Part shown: positions 42,101 to 54,700 of the stretch, piece by piece
Position numbering within the stretch: the first letter of the stretch is position 1
How the letters are laid out: the number at the start of each line of letters is the position of its first letter
From: Monomorium pharaonis
Lineage: Eukaryota > Arthropoda > Insecta > Hymenoptera > Formicidae
DNA length: 64,000 bases
Direction of reading: 5' to 3'
Assembly: GCF_013373865.1 (NCBI RefSeq)
Contig: NC_050467.1
Location: 25,256,996-25,320,995, forward strand
The notes under the pieces: generated by a model
The model's input: only the letters and a program-made list of their open reading frames with translations
Told to the model about the DNA's origin: nothing
Databases searched by the model: none
Position numbers and translations under genes: made by a program

Positions 42101-45100
42101 TGGCGACCGTCGAACTTTTTCACGGAAGTAATTTCATCACGTATCTGAAATAATTAACTGTAACGCTATTAATTATTCGAGACCGATCTGTTTAATTCCG
42201 TTTGCCCTCGGATAATTTCAAGCTGCGGCAACCGACCGTAAATATAGCGAGTCGAGGATTGCGCGGAATGAGGAGTTAATCTCATAACGGCAGGTTAATT
42301 GAAAGTTGGGCCAATAGAAGTTAGTTCAAGGTGCGGATAGCACCTTGTATCTTCTAGAGTCGCGATAAAATACCTCCACGCCTGACGCAAATCTTTACGA
42401 ATCTTGACGCACAAATTTACATAAAAAGAAACTTATACAAATAGCATTGCGGAATTAATGCATATGCATAATTACAATGGAAGACGCGTGCGAAAACGGC
42501 TCTCATCATCTAATAACCTTATAAAAAAAGTGATTAATAGACATGATAACAGTTTATAACCGCTTCGTCACGTCTACTTCCGACTATTAGGTAATACCCA
42601 TTAATTAAGCTTTACATAATAGTTACGACAACGTGTCGCCTTAAGTATCCTCGTCATAATAATAATAATTCGTGAGATCAAGGGCGCACCGAGGAATCTA
42701 TCATGCGAGTTAATAAAGCATTCGACTCGCGCGGCAATTACGAAACGACACCTTCCGGTCGGCGAGCCGGAGCGGAGCCGTTCAACGATTTTTAACGGCT
42801 CGCGATCGATCGAACGGACAAACGGTGCGGCGACGCGGTCCTTTGATTTCGCTACCGGCAATTTGCGAGCGGAATAGAAATGACGCGAGGAAATCCTATT
42901 TCCCCCGCGACAAAAGGGGTGATTGGCACGTCTCGTAGCCGTAAAGTCCGCCTCGGTGCAAGCGCGGCCGCGACAGCTTTTACGAGGGCGACTATTTAAA
43001 GCATAATCGAATCCGCTAATGGCGATTATTAGCGCCAACGCCTTGCACGTGCGGTGTTTCGCGCCTCGAGTTGACGATCCCGTGGAATTCGAGGCTACGA
43101 GACGTGACGAAATATGTCTAAAATTTGTAGTCCAATAAAAGATTTAAAATTCTATGCCGCTAAATATAAAAAAAAAGATCGTATGCGAAATTTAAAATAT
43201 TAGGTACTTTTATGTAACATTTTGAAAACAAAGATATATGTGCATATGTGTTTGTGAGAGCATACATGGAAAAAATGAAAAATTCTTTGACCACTTCGGT
43301 CGCCCTCCGTAGAGATGCTCATGATACAGTTATTACACGCGCAGAAATCGTAAATAAGCGCCCCAACTGTTTTGCACTTTTGCACGCCGTTTTTGCAATC
43401 GCTGTAGTCACGTAAAGAAAAGGACGATAATCACCGAAATATTTACATACGCGCTGCGTCGTAACAGCTCGTGTCCATATTCACGAAGGTTTTTCGCGAA
43501 CTGTCATGTACTTGCGTAAAACCGCCTCGGTTTACCGATATATCATGGACCGCGCGATTACGCAGATATCGGCACGATAATGCGAACAACAACCTGCTCT
43601 CTAACCCGCGCCGTAAAGCGCGTAGGCGCAATCATTTGAAATGTAAATAGCGTCCATAACTTCCTGGATATCGGCACAGCAACAAGCGTGAGTTATAATG
43701 TATCTAAAAATAATGTTACAATTTAAACGCAATATCTTCCATCGCAAGTCAACTAAGTCGCGATTATGATTAATCGTGCAATTAAATTGGCTGATAGTTT
43801 TTCTTTCTATCCTTTTTGCATATATTAATTCTATATCACGAATGTTAAGGCGATCTAAGAGCAAACTGTTTTTCATTTCTTAAATCTGGATTATTATTGA
43901 CCATACGAACGTAATAATATTAAGTAAATTATTGAAACCGCAATTCAAAATAATTTTGGTATATTTAAGAAAAATAATATTATAAATGGCAACTGGAAAA
44001 AAAGGTATTATTTTATAACCGCTATTATTGAAATTAATTTATAGTTATCATTTTATAATGTATAGATAAATGAAATAAATTACTATGCTGTAGAAAAAAA
44101 CTGTAGTTTATTAACGCAGTATGAAAGAAATACACATTTATAAATTTGTAAAAAATATAAAAATGTAATTGGCGGATTGCTTAGTAATATGAACTTTCGA
44201 AGCTATAACTATTTAAACTTTCATGATAAATAATTTTCACAAATTATTAAATATATTCTTGTTAATATTTAAAATTATAATTTCTTTCATGGTTATCCAA
44301 ATTTTCTGAGCATTTATCACTGAGCGGGATCCAATTAGTCATTCCCAACTATTAATAATATGCATTTTTATAAAAATTCATAATTACATATTTTCTTTTT
44401 ACAATATGTGTTAATAAAAATGATTACTCTCTTCTACAGTCAGTTTATTCTTATTATCAGTAATGCGAAAAAAAATGTACATTTAATTCATTTCTTATTT
44501 ATTGCAAAATTATAATGATTTAGTTTCAGCAACTTTGCCATTGTTCTGTTAACATTAATAGAAGAGAAAAGAGAAAAATATAAATGTAAAAAATATTAAA
44601 ATTCTAAATAAATTGCATGCACTAATACTGTGCACTTTCTTTGTTGATAGAATTATGAACAAAATAAGAAGGTGAAAATCTTGTTACATTTTTTCTTATG
44701 TAGCTGGAGACCAAATTTGAAGAAAATCGTATTTTGCGTTTAGGCGTGAGGCGCAAAAAAACGATAAAAATTAATTTAAAAAATATTTATAACAATTAGA
44801 AAAATGCACGTCCTCTCACGAATGATCGATCAGTCGATTGTCCGTTCTGGAAAGATATTTCCAGCCAAATTTTAAGGAAATCGTACTGTGCGTTTAGGCG
44901 TGAGGTGCACATAACGATAAGAATTAATTAAAAAAATGTTTATAACAATTAGAAAAATGCACGTCCTCTCGCGAATGATCGATCAGTCGATTGTCCGTTC
45001 TGGAAAGATATTTCCAGCCAAATTTTAAGGAAATCGTATTGTGCGTTTAGGCGTGAGATGCACAAGACGTTAAGAATTAATTAAATAAATATTTATAACA

Positions 45101-48100
45101 ATTAGAAAAATGCACGTCCTCTCGCCAATGATTGATCAGTTGATTGTCCATTCTGGAAAGATATTTCCAGCCAATTTTGAAGGAAATCGTACTGTGCGTT
45201 TAGGCGTGAGGTGCACAAGACGATAAGAATTAATTAAATAAATATTTATAACAATTAGAAAAATGCACGTCCTTTTGCAATGATCGATCAGTCGATTGTA
45301 TGTTCTGGAAAGATATTTCCAGCCAAATTTGAAGGAAATCGTATTTTGCGTTTAGGCGTGAGGCGCAAAAAATGATAAGAATTAATTAAAAAAATATTTA
45401 TAATTAGGAAAATGCACGTCCTCTTGCGAATGATCGATTATGTATTATAATAATGAAATGCTTTGCAAATTTTTCAAAGTTTGTTAAAAATCTCATAACC
45501 AGGTAATTTTTAACGTTTGTTTTAATGGTGTCCCCTGGAAACACCTATATGACGTTCGACCCTGGCCGTTCGGCGTTTGGCTGCTGCCTTTGGCTGCTAG
45601 CTTCAGCTATATTTTTTTTATGTATATATAATTTTAAAGTATATTAATATAAATTATACATTTATCTCAATTATTCTGAGAGTGAGTTGCGATTTAAATA
45701 AGTACCTACAATTTTACTTTTATAAATCAGCGACAGTCTAAGTTTAAAAACTCTTAAATCAATGAATTGGAAAGAAATTAAAAAAAAAAGTTTCCAAATT
45801 ATTGGTAGTCAACGTAAAATAAGATTTGGATATAATCACTGAAATAAACACTCAAGTATGAAAGGGTTAAAGCAAACAGGAATTAGATATTTCCGCTTGG
45901 CCGGCCACCGAAAACCAGTTGACCCTGGCGTATGCACAATAACAATAAACGGTGTCGGTAAGTGAATGATTACTCGTTAATTACACAGCAGCAAAGTATA
46001 CGTACGGGCGTTCGCCCCGAGCCCGCTCGATACCGGATATCAGCGATTTCTCGCGCGAGCAACCGGCCGGTGCGAAAAATCGCAAGAGGCGCGCGCCAAG
46101 CAGATTGTTGACAATGGTATCGCATTTCCGCGACTAAGAACTAACCATTGATTAAAGATCGTTAGTCAGAAACGGCATTTAGACATCCGCGAGAAATCGC
46201 GGGATCTCGAGAGAGTCGCAGAAATCTGTCATTATTTAACGTTCAGGTACACTCTTGGGCTATCTTGTCGCTCGCATTAGCCCGCGCGTTCGTGATAACG
46301 TTCAATTAAGCCCGCGGAGTTGCAAATGAAAATGATCCGGCGTCATTTCACAAACGAGTCAGAGATTTACTTCTCTACGCCGCGAAATACTATTACTCGT
46401 GTTGCCTCCGTCGCGCAACTCTGCCTATACTTTCTACAATAAAAACGCTCGATGTTACACGTCATTACACCGCCGCCGGCTGCGAGCATAAAATTTCTGT
46501 TATTAATCACAGGATAAAGAGAATTTAATATTTATTACAATTACAAGAGGACCTTGTATTAACGCCGAACGATATTCCCGCGTACCAACGTATCTCGGAA
46601 ACATTCCCCAGGTATTAATTGTGATTGCGCAAAAAGTTCATTAAACTAGATTTATATTCTTTCGTGCTGAAATATAACTCGCGTTATTATATCGTATACG
46701 CCACGGACAACACTGGTAGCCGCGGGGAATATGCAATCACCGTCACCGGCCTCCAATTTATTTGCGTACACTCTCATTGAGAGATACGCAATGCATAGGT
46801 AGTCCGATCACCTGCGCATTCATAATCGCATTCCCGCATGAAAAATCGACGACGAAGCGTCGGTGTGCATTACCATTGCGAAAATATTCAAATGCCCTGC
46901 GTGTCCGATGGCAGCTAAACTAAAAATAGCGCGTCGATTAGAATACTCTCGTTTCAGACGACCAAAAACTGGTTGTTACAGTTATATACAATTGATCGGT
47001 CAAGCGTTACGGCTCTCCGAGTGACGGATTAAATGAAGAAGAAGTTTAACCGACGATATGGTTACGTTCTATAATGGAAATATGACAAATCACTTATTAA
47101 TCAATAATCTAAATTAAATATTAAGAGAGAGAGAGAGAGAAAGAGAAAGAGAGAGAGAGAGAGAGAGAGATGAGCTAAATATTACATTATATAATAGAGA
47201 TATTCTTTCATTTACGATGAGGTTACGTTTCAAAACTTCGATCGTAAATCTAATTGGTCGTAAATCGCGAATAACATTTATATTTTATTTAGATATAAAA
47301 TATTATTTTTGCACAATAATTAATTTGCACAATAATTATTACTGAAAACGATTATAAATCTTTATTTAAAGACAAAACAATTTTTTTAAAGATATAATTT
47401 CTAATATAACATTTGCTATTATAAAATTAATATTTAAATTAAACATTGCTTAGCTTAAACAGTGATTAAGAAAGAACATTTTTTAATAATATAACTTATA
47501 ATATATTGTAAAATTAATATTTAATTTAAATTACGTTAACAAGTGGTTAATTATAATTTACTAATTTATTTTTAGCTAGTTGGATGCCATAAGTTCAAAA
47601 AATCAAGGAACTTACAAGTGTAGAGACACTTTATATGATATAATCAGATAAGGATGTATGGACATATAGAGAAAAACTGAAACAGTAAGACGTAAGTAGT
47701 AAAGAAATCGACAATTTTTATTTGCTTCTATTATTGCTTCTATTATTGCTGTTTATATTATCGTCTTATGTTCTCGGCCGTTTACTATCCATTGTAAGTT
47801 TTATTGCTTATGTATGTTTTATGCGAGTATGTGTTATGTGTTATGTTATATGATCCTAAATGTTACATGTTCTTTTTGAAAAAAAAACAAGTTACACAAA
47901 AGAAAAATAAGACGATAATAGAAAAGGCGATCATTTACATGACGCTTTACGAAAAGGGATCGAAGGAAACTAGCCATTGTCGATCCGGTTTGGACGTCCC
48001 GTAGCGAGGGACGTTATGAGAATATATATAAATGGCGTTTTAATACTGATTAAGTCGTTATTGAGTTTGTCGATCGCTTTCTGGCTAAAAGGCGGTACTT

Positions 48101-48748
48101 TTGTACGTTACACGCTTGTCAGTTAGGCGAAAGTTATTTGCGCTAAGTGTGTATCTACAGAAATATATTTTTGAGAAGAAAAGGACACTGTGAAAATCAA
48201 AGAAGTTTAAGCTAACGTAAAAGTTAATGACCCTAGGTAATAGACTGAAAGATGGTACAGTTCCAAGAAAATTTTGCTACATAAATAACTAAGGATTGAA
48301 ACTTCTTGTCGCCAGTAGTAAATAATAAGAGAATGTTTATCGTTGACAACAACTGGTTAGATTTTAATAAAATTTTGTTAGTGTTGTCGACGATAAGCAT
48401 TCTCTTATTGCTACATAAAGTTATCATACCAGAAAAACAATTTATTATTATTAATTTTAGAAATAATTATGCCCGACGCTTTATAAATGTTACCTGTTTC
48501 TTACATTAGTTTCAACGAGTGCAATTTTGCAAAAATATATTTGTAAGTAGAGTAAGACGTATGTCTGAAGTTTTTTTCAGCATACTCACTCAATTACTGT
48601 GCATTAATACCATATATATATATATCATTTTAGTAATCTGCATTTGCATGGGAGCGAAATTGCACAACACTGTTAGCCGTAATGACAGATCCAGATACAC
48701 ACGCATCGATCCTTTCCGCGAACGTTCTCTCCACTGCGAGAACAACTT

Positions 48749-48783
<35 letters not shown>

Positions 48784-51700
48784 ATCTTTTTCTCTCCTAA
48801 GCACGGCGTATATTACAAGCGTAACCACACAGTCCCATCTTTCGTATCTCTCGCAAATAAAAACGAGGGGAGGAAAAACGCAGGCTACTTAATAAGGCCA
48901 CTAAAGCCTCAGAGATCAATCTCGAGAATAGCCGCGCCGCGAGTGGCTTCTCTCCCGCTAATACGAGTACTTTCCGCGAGCGTATTGTGCTGCGGCGCGC
49001 GCTGTGGTATCCAACACGCTACACGCAAATCCGCGTACGTATTTACAGTCACGTCTGTCCATCCATCCTGAGCCCGCGCGGATCTTCATTACAGGTAATT
49101 AGAGCCGCGTCGCGGTCGCTCCAGTGATCCATTCCCGGTCATTAAGACGTCCCGCGAGTCGAATTTTCAAAAGCGAGCACGGGAAAAACGCGCCGAGCGC
49201 AATTTGCCGTCGGTGGTGATTAGTTCTTAGGCAAGAGGATGGAGATGCGATTAAAATAGCACGAAAAAGTATGAAGATTTCCTCGCGACAGCCCCGCGAC
49301 GAAGAAAAAAGTACCGAGGCTCATGGAACCTTTCTCGTACGAGAAACGAGGAGTCGCTTCCTTCGACCGTGCGCGCGATGCGAAATCTTCGTCTGCAAAA
49401 GGTTTTTGCTAACCGATGTTTAGCGTCGAGCGCTATCAAACAGGATTTGCAATCGCGCGATTTGCCGGCTTAAACGCACCGTTAAACATAGCATTGTTTT
49501 CGCATCGCCGGCGATTAGACTCCTCTCAAGGATGAGAGGCTGCCTGTTATCTGGAAAATCTCGGATGTAATTGCAACGGTAATACCCGCCGGCGACGATA
49601 GCGGAATGTTCTCTACCGTATTTAGCGATTGATTGGGTAAACGGAGATTGAAAATGAACTGTGAATTAACTGCGAATTAACTGAGATTACATATTACATC
49701 ATGGTTTGAAAAAAAATCGTTGCTCTTTAAGTACTTATGAGAAACGTTTCTTCAATCTTTTCTTGGTATAAAACACTTTGTTCACCGTAAGTAGGGAATT
49801 AAAGTGATGCTGATTTAGCAATAAGATTTCTGACTACTACTTTTGTACATAAAATGCCAAACAGTTTAAGCTTAAAATTGCTTAAAAAATCGTTTAAAAT
49901 AAATTAGTAAATAAGATGTAAGATTAACACATTTGGCGTCGCGTTGGTCAATTTAGTTACTATTATGGAATTAAATATTTAAGCAATTAAATGATAAATT
50001 TTTTTTATTTTGTGGCAAATTATTAATAATTAAAAAATAAAGAAATTATATATATCGTCTTTTTTACAACTCAAATTATAATATATATTTAAATACATAA
50101 ATTAAGTTTATATATTTAATAATTGTAAACATGATATTATAAATTATTTAAGTATTTTATTATCTTGTTCTTTTTAACATTTAAAATTATCCGGCGTAAA
50201 CAGAACACTAAAATACACTTGACGATGAATGTATTAAATGTTTACACCGGACAAAATATCTCTTAACTACAATAATTTTATTTTTATATTTAGTATATAA
50301 AATAAAAGTTATTTTGTCAGTCGAGATTTAATTCATGATATCGGTATCGGTTCTAAAAATTTGCAGAAGCGGAGCGACGAAAAAAATGCCGAGGGCAATT
50401 AATCGTTGCGGTAATGTCCGTCAACGTAGAGTGATTGAGTCTAACCAAGCTGGAGATTCAGCGAGGAGGAAGTTCTCTTTGCGCCATTAAGAGTCTTTAA
50501 AGACGTTGGCAGGCAGGACTGAGGCGAAATAGGTTAGAGAAAATAATCAAAGGCTCGCTTATCAAGACGGTTGCACGTTCGCGCGCGCGTGTTAGAGCGT
50601 GTATATTCGTATACGACTGTTCGGACATTCTTATGTATTACAAAATAGCGGGGAGAGGGAGGATCTTTCGCTCTTCTCAACGGTAATTACCGATACCGAC
50701 TAATTGCTAGATAAGCGGCTGCCCCTTCTACGTGACTGAACCTCCGATCGGCTGCATCGTGGTGCATCTCGGTGCTTTTGTTGCATCGAAACTCGATCGC
50801 TACGCGAGATCTCGCGCAATTTCTAATATATAGGAGATATTTATTACTGCGGTAATACTGCGTGCTTGAGTATACGTATTATCGGGTCAGCGAATAAACT
50901 TCAACATAAATAATCGCTGCAAACCGAAAAAGCTAACGGAAAAATATCTTAATTGATATCTGAAAAAAAATCACTTAAAATTTCCAGAAGCGCGGACTCT
51001 CTGTGCCATCTAAATGAGAAAAAAAAATATTTTGCATACATTACATTCAATTCCTTTAATTCAATCAAAAAATCGTATCACTTTTTATACTCTTCGAATC
51101 ATATCTTAAATTACATTTAAATTAGGATAATGTTTACGCTCATGTAGTTATCATTTTTCTAATTCGTCGAGATCTGAGATTATTTTTAATCATTGCATTC
51201 TTGTTTCCGCACCGGAAGCTACCGTTGTTACTCGAGAAGAAAAAAAGGTGTCTTAAAAAAAATATGCGAAATATCAAGAACTACCTAATACGGCATCCGT
51301 CGCTAAGCTTTTGTCAGGGGAAACTAGTTTCGTCTCTCCACGAATATATATATTTCTTTACCTAATGGTACGCCCCTATACGTGCCGATTGCGGTAAATT
51401 TATGATAATCGTCTTCTCTACCTGCCAGGGAACGCTCTATCTTCTCCGAGCTTGCCCGCCTCTTGTGGTCGACCACGTAAGTAATACTAAACGAGGCCTG
51501 TGTTGTGTCTGATTGCCGGCCAGTGTATCTTAAATAGCTTGTAAGAAATTTGCGAAACAAACTTTATTCGAACTTCAAAAGATTCGACAAACTGCCTCGG
51601 CGTGAAGTGTACACGATTGGTTCATGCTCTTCGGAACAGATAAGGTCCGCAAATTTGCAAACAATTTTTAAGTGGATAGTGTCTCTGGAAATTGATAACC

Positions 51701-54700
51701 CGTGTATAATCAACGCTTTAAAATAAAAATCCAACAACTGATCAATTCTTAATTTCGTATCAGTAGAATTGATTGAATTATTATTTGCCGGTAATAAATG
51801 TCGCTTAATTGGTTAATAAGATATATTTATCAAACGGTCGAGAAGAGATAATATAGCGATTATTATTGATATTCTAGCGAAACTGTCAATGAGACTTCAA
51901 TTGATCTCTCCCGGCAGTGTCGCCTTCTTTCGTGTCATAAACATCGAACATCTCTTCGCGGTACTTCAGATTGTTCAATAATACATATTGGACGACAGAA
52001 TCGTTATCTCGGTGTAACTGATAAGCGTCGTCATCCATCATAAAGTTGTGCATGCGTGGCTGAGACGCGTCGCGTAAACGGGACGGTCGAACCGCGGGGA
52101 GCCGAACGAGACGAAAGTCATCTCAGTGACGATATTTCTTCTGTGTTTCCCATTAATAGTACGAATGACGATAACTGCGTAATTAGATTAGCGCTTATAT
52201 CAACGCGAGGAAATAAATTAATTACGACGCCAAGAGAGAGAGACAGAGAGAAAGAGAGAGAGAGAGACGCGGGAAAACTGTGACACTTGTTTTGCCTGAC
52301 GCGCGATAAGAAACGCTACAACCGGGGACAACAACGTTACAAAATTCTAATTATGAAATACTTGCGTAACACTGCAATGCGTGTACAGGAATGATTATCA
52401 ATATTATCATTTTTATTATTGCAATAGAACGCGCGAACGCGATCTCTCGATAGCGCGTCGACCGTGTTTCACTCGGTTTCGTTGGTTGGCGATATTTACA
52501 CACGTTTCACGATCCAATAACTTAAAAAAATATGTGTCGATGTCCTTTGACATATTGGATTGGCATATTGGATGAATACATGAAACATTTAGAATATGTC
52601 TTGCGAGACAAATCGCTTCTCATTACGAATATTGTTGTATTTTCTGTGCTTGTACGTCGATCTCGCATGATTTGTGATAAGAAATGTGAATGGAGTTTAT
52701 CTACTTGAATGGCTTTCACGCAAATAAATTACTACGTGATAAACCCCGATGTAAATATAATTGCGTGTTACAAAGCTATTGCCAAAATCTTTGGACACAA
52801 ATTTAGATTCATATATTCAGTGTAAATTGCTAAATAGGGCCAAGCAAATTTCCTAAAATTCACTTTTTATCTTATATTTGTAACTACAACTTATTTTTTA
52901 TCTTTTCTTATAATTCTAAAAAATAAAAAAAGATAAAGAGTAAACTAAACCAAGATTAAAGTTAATTTACGTTGTGGGTCATAAATTGTTTCGCTCTCGA
53001 CGATAATCTGAGCTTCCGAATGTAAACATTTTTTTCAGTAAACAACGATCTCTTCTATATTAAGCAAAATAAATATTTTTATTCATAATGATGCTTAACA
53101 TTCGGTACCGTCAATACATGTACATTTCAATTACAAGTGAATCGTTCGCGAAAGAAATTAATTAAGTATATAACAAATATCTCGTATCTTTATTATACGT
53201 ACGAAAGAAAAATGTTGCTAAAGTATCTGCAAATTTACCTAGATACATAGATCTGAAAATAATTAGATTAGACCATAAAAATTATTAGAAAAGAAATTTA
53301 AGCATGGTGAACAATGCTACAAAAAAACTTTTATGTTCTAGCAACCAGTTGCTTTGAGCGTTTGACATATAATAATTTTTAGTTAAATTTTTAGATTCTT
53401 TAGCAAAATTATTCTTTTCGTGTAATTTTTCGGAAACGCGTACTAACTGTTGTCCGAATGAACATCGCGACGTGTTGTTTACCAAGAAAAAAATGTGGCA
53501 GTTTTGCTCGATGGATGTTGTCACGTGTAAGCTTCAAGTAGCTTGAGTGTCAGACTCGTGGTTACGCGTGCATCTTCGTGACTCATCTCACGTGCACGGA
53601 TTTGCACGCCTGTACAGAGTCGAGTCGTCACGTCACTTCTCAAAGCACCACGATTTTCACGTCATATGGTTTTTCATGAACCGTATAATGCTCGTTAAAT
53701 CAAGCGTTAAAGGACACATTATAAAAACATCTTTCATAAAAAAGAACATAAATTAGTTCCAAATCATGTTTCCTAATCTCGCGTAAGTCTTATCTTTCCT
53801 TTTTGTACTAAAAAAAAAAGGTGAAAAGCGTGAAAAGACGTACCTCCAGGAAATCTGTGTGGAAAGATTCTACCGTGCCTCGAGAGTAACCACGGATATA
53901 GGGGGTAGCTATCTCTAGGCGGCTGATGGGGATGAGGCGGCGGATGGGGGCCACCGGGGGCCCCTCCGTGCGAATAGGGCCCGTGGGGTGGTCCATGGGG
54001 AGACGCGCCGTGATGCGCCTGAAGCGCCACCGCGATGTTCGCCGCCTGGAAGTGCTGGGCCGCGGCCAAATTGGCAGCTAAAGCCAGTTGCTGCGTGTGA
54101 TATTCATTCTGACCGGTCTGAGGTCCTGCGGCACCGTGACCGCCAGGTAGTCCATACAATGATTTGAGCTGCTCCGCAGCCATGACCGCGGCCGTCGCGG
54201 CGGTAGGAGGCGTGAGATAGTTCGGGCTAGGCCTGACCACCCCCGGGGGTGGTTGGGGATGCGTCCCGACCGGTGAGTCTCCGTGCGGTATTCTGTGTGG
54301 TGGGCTGGGACTGTTGTTGGGCGTGGAGCCGCCGCTGTGACTGTGAACGGTTGTCCGGCCGAAGTCTAGATGCGTCGTCGCCGAGAGGTTGTGATGCGGA
54401 CCGTGCGGATGACCGTGATGATTGGTACCGTGAAGATGATGGTGACCGCCGCTACCAACGCCGGTAGCGTGCGCCGATGTCCGTCGCGAGTTCGGATACG
54501 ACTCGACGGAGGAACTCCGAGATACGGGTCGATCGGAACTCTCGGAATGAGCGCCGGGCGATCTCGTGGCGATCCGGCGTGCTCGCGGCGAGGACGAGCC
54601 CTCGACTATCTCCATCGGGCTGCCATCGATCTCGACTCGCTCCAGTCGATCTAGGCGATCTGCCTCGCGGCCACCCTGCCCGCCGCCGACGATCGAGTCG

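Larger units (their letters stand above)
37323..53843 (-). other. ems intron 1 (about 16.5 kb)
   Basis: A phase-1 intron with GTACGT donor and CTCAG acceptor. No open frame in it resembles a known protein. From its 3' end (low coordinates) to its 5' end it contains: a possible 600-bp inverted-repeat element (38287-38886); three octamer sites (39029-39505); AT-rich sequence (40.1-40.7 kb); a purine-rich tract near 41.43-41.50 kb; a TAAT-rich unique segment (about 42.1-43.1 kb); strongly AT-rich sequence (43.9-44.7 kb); the 153-bp tandem array; a GA microsatellite (47124-47170); the long hairpin at 48.3 kb; a CT tract at 48.75 kb; a stem-loop at 50.2 kb; and a GA tract at 52.2 kb. I saw nothing specific in 53.0-53.8 kb. 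Confidence 0.85.

Noticed and set aside
53773..53843. Continuation of the exon 1 frame past 53844 (GTSFHAFHLFF...).
   Set aside because: This is intron read-through. The GTACGT donor at 53843 joins in phase to exon 2 and yields a standard EMX linker.
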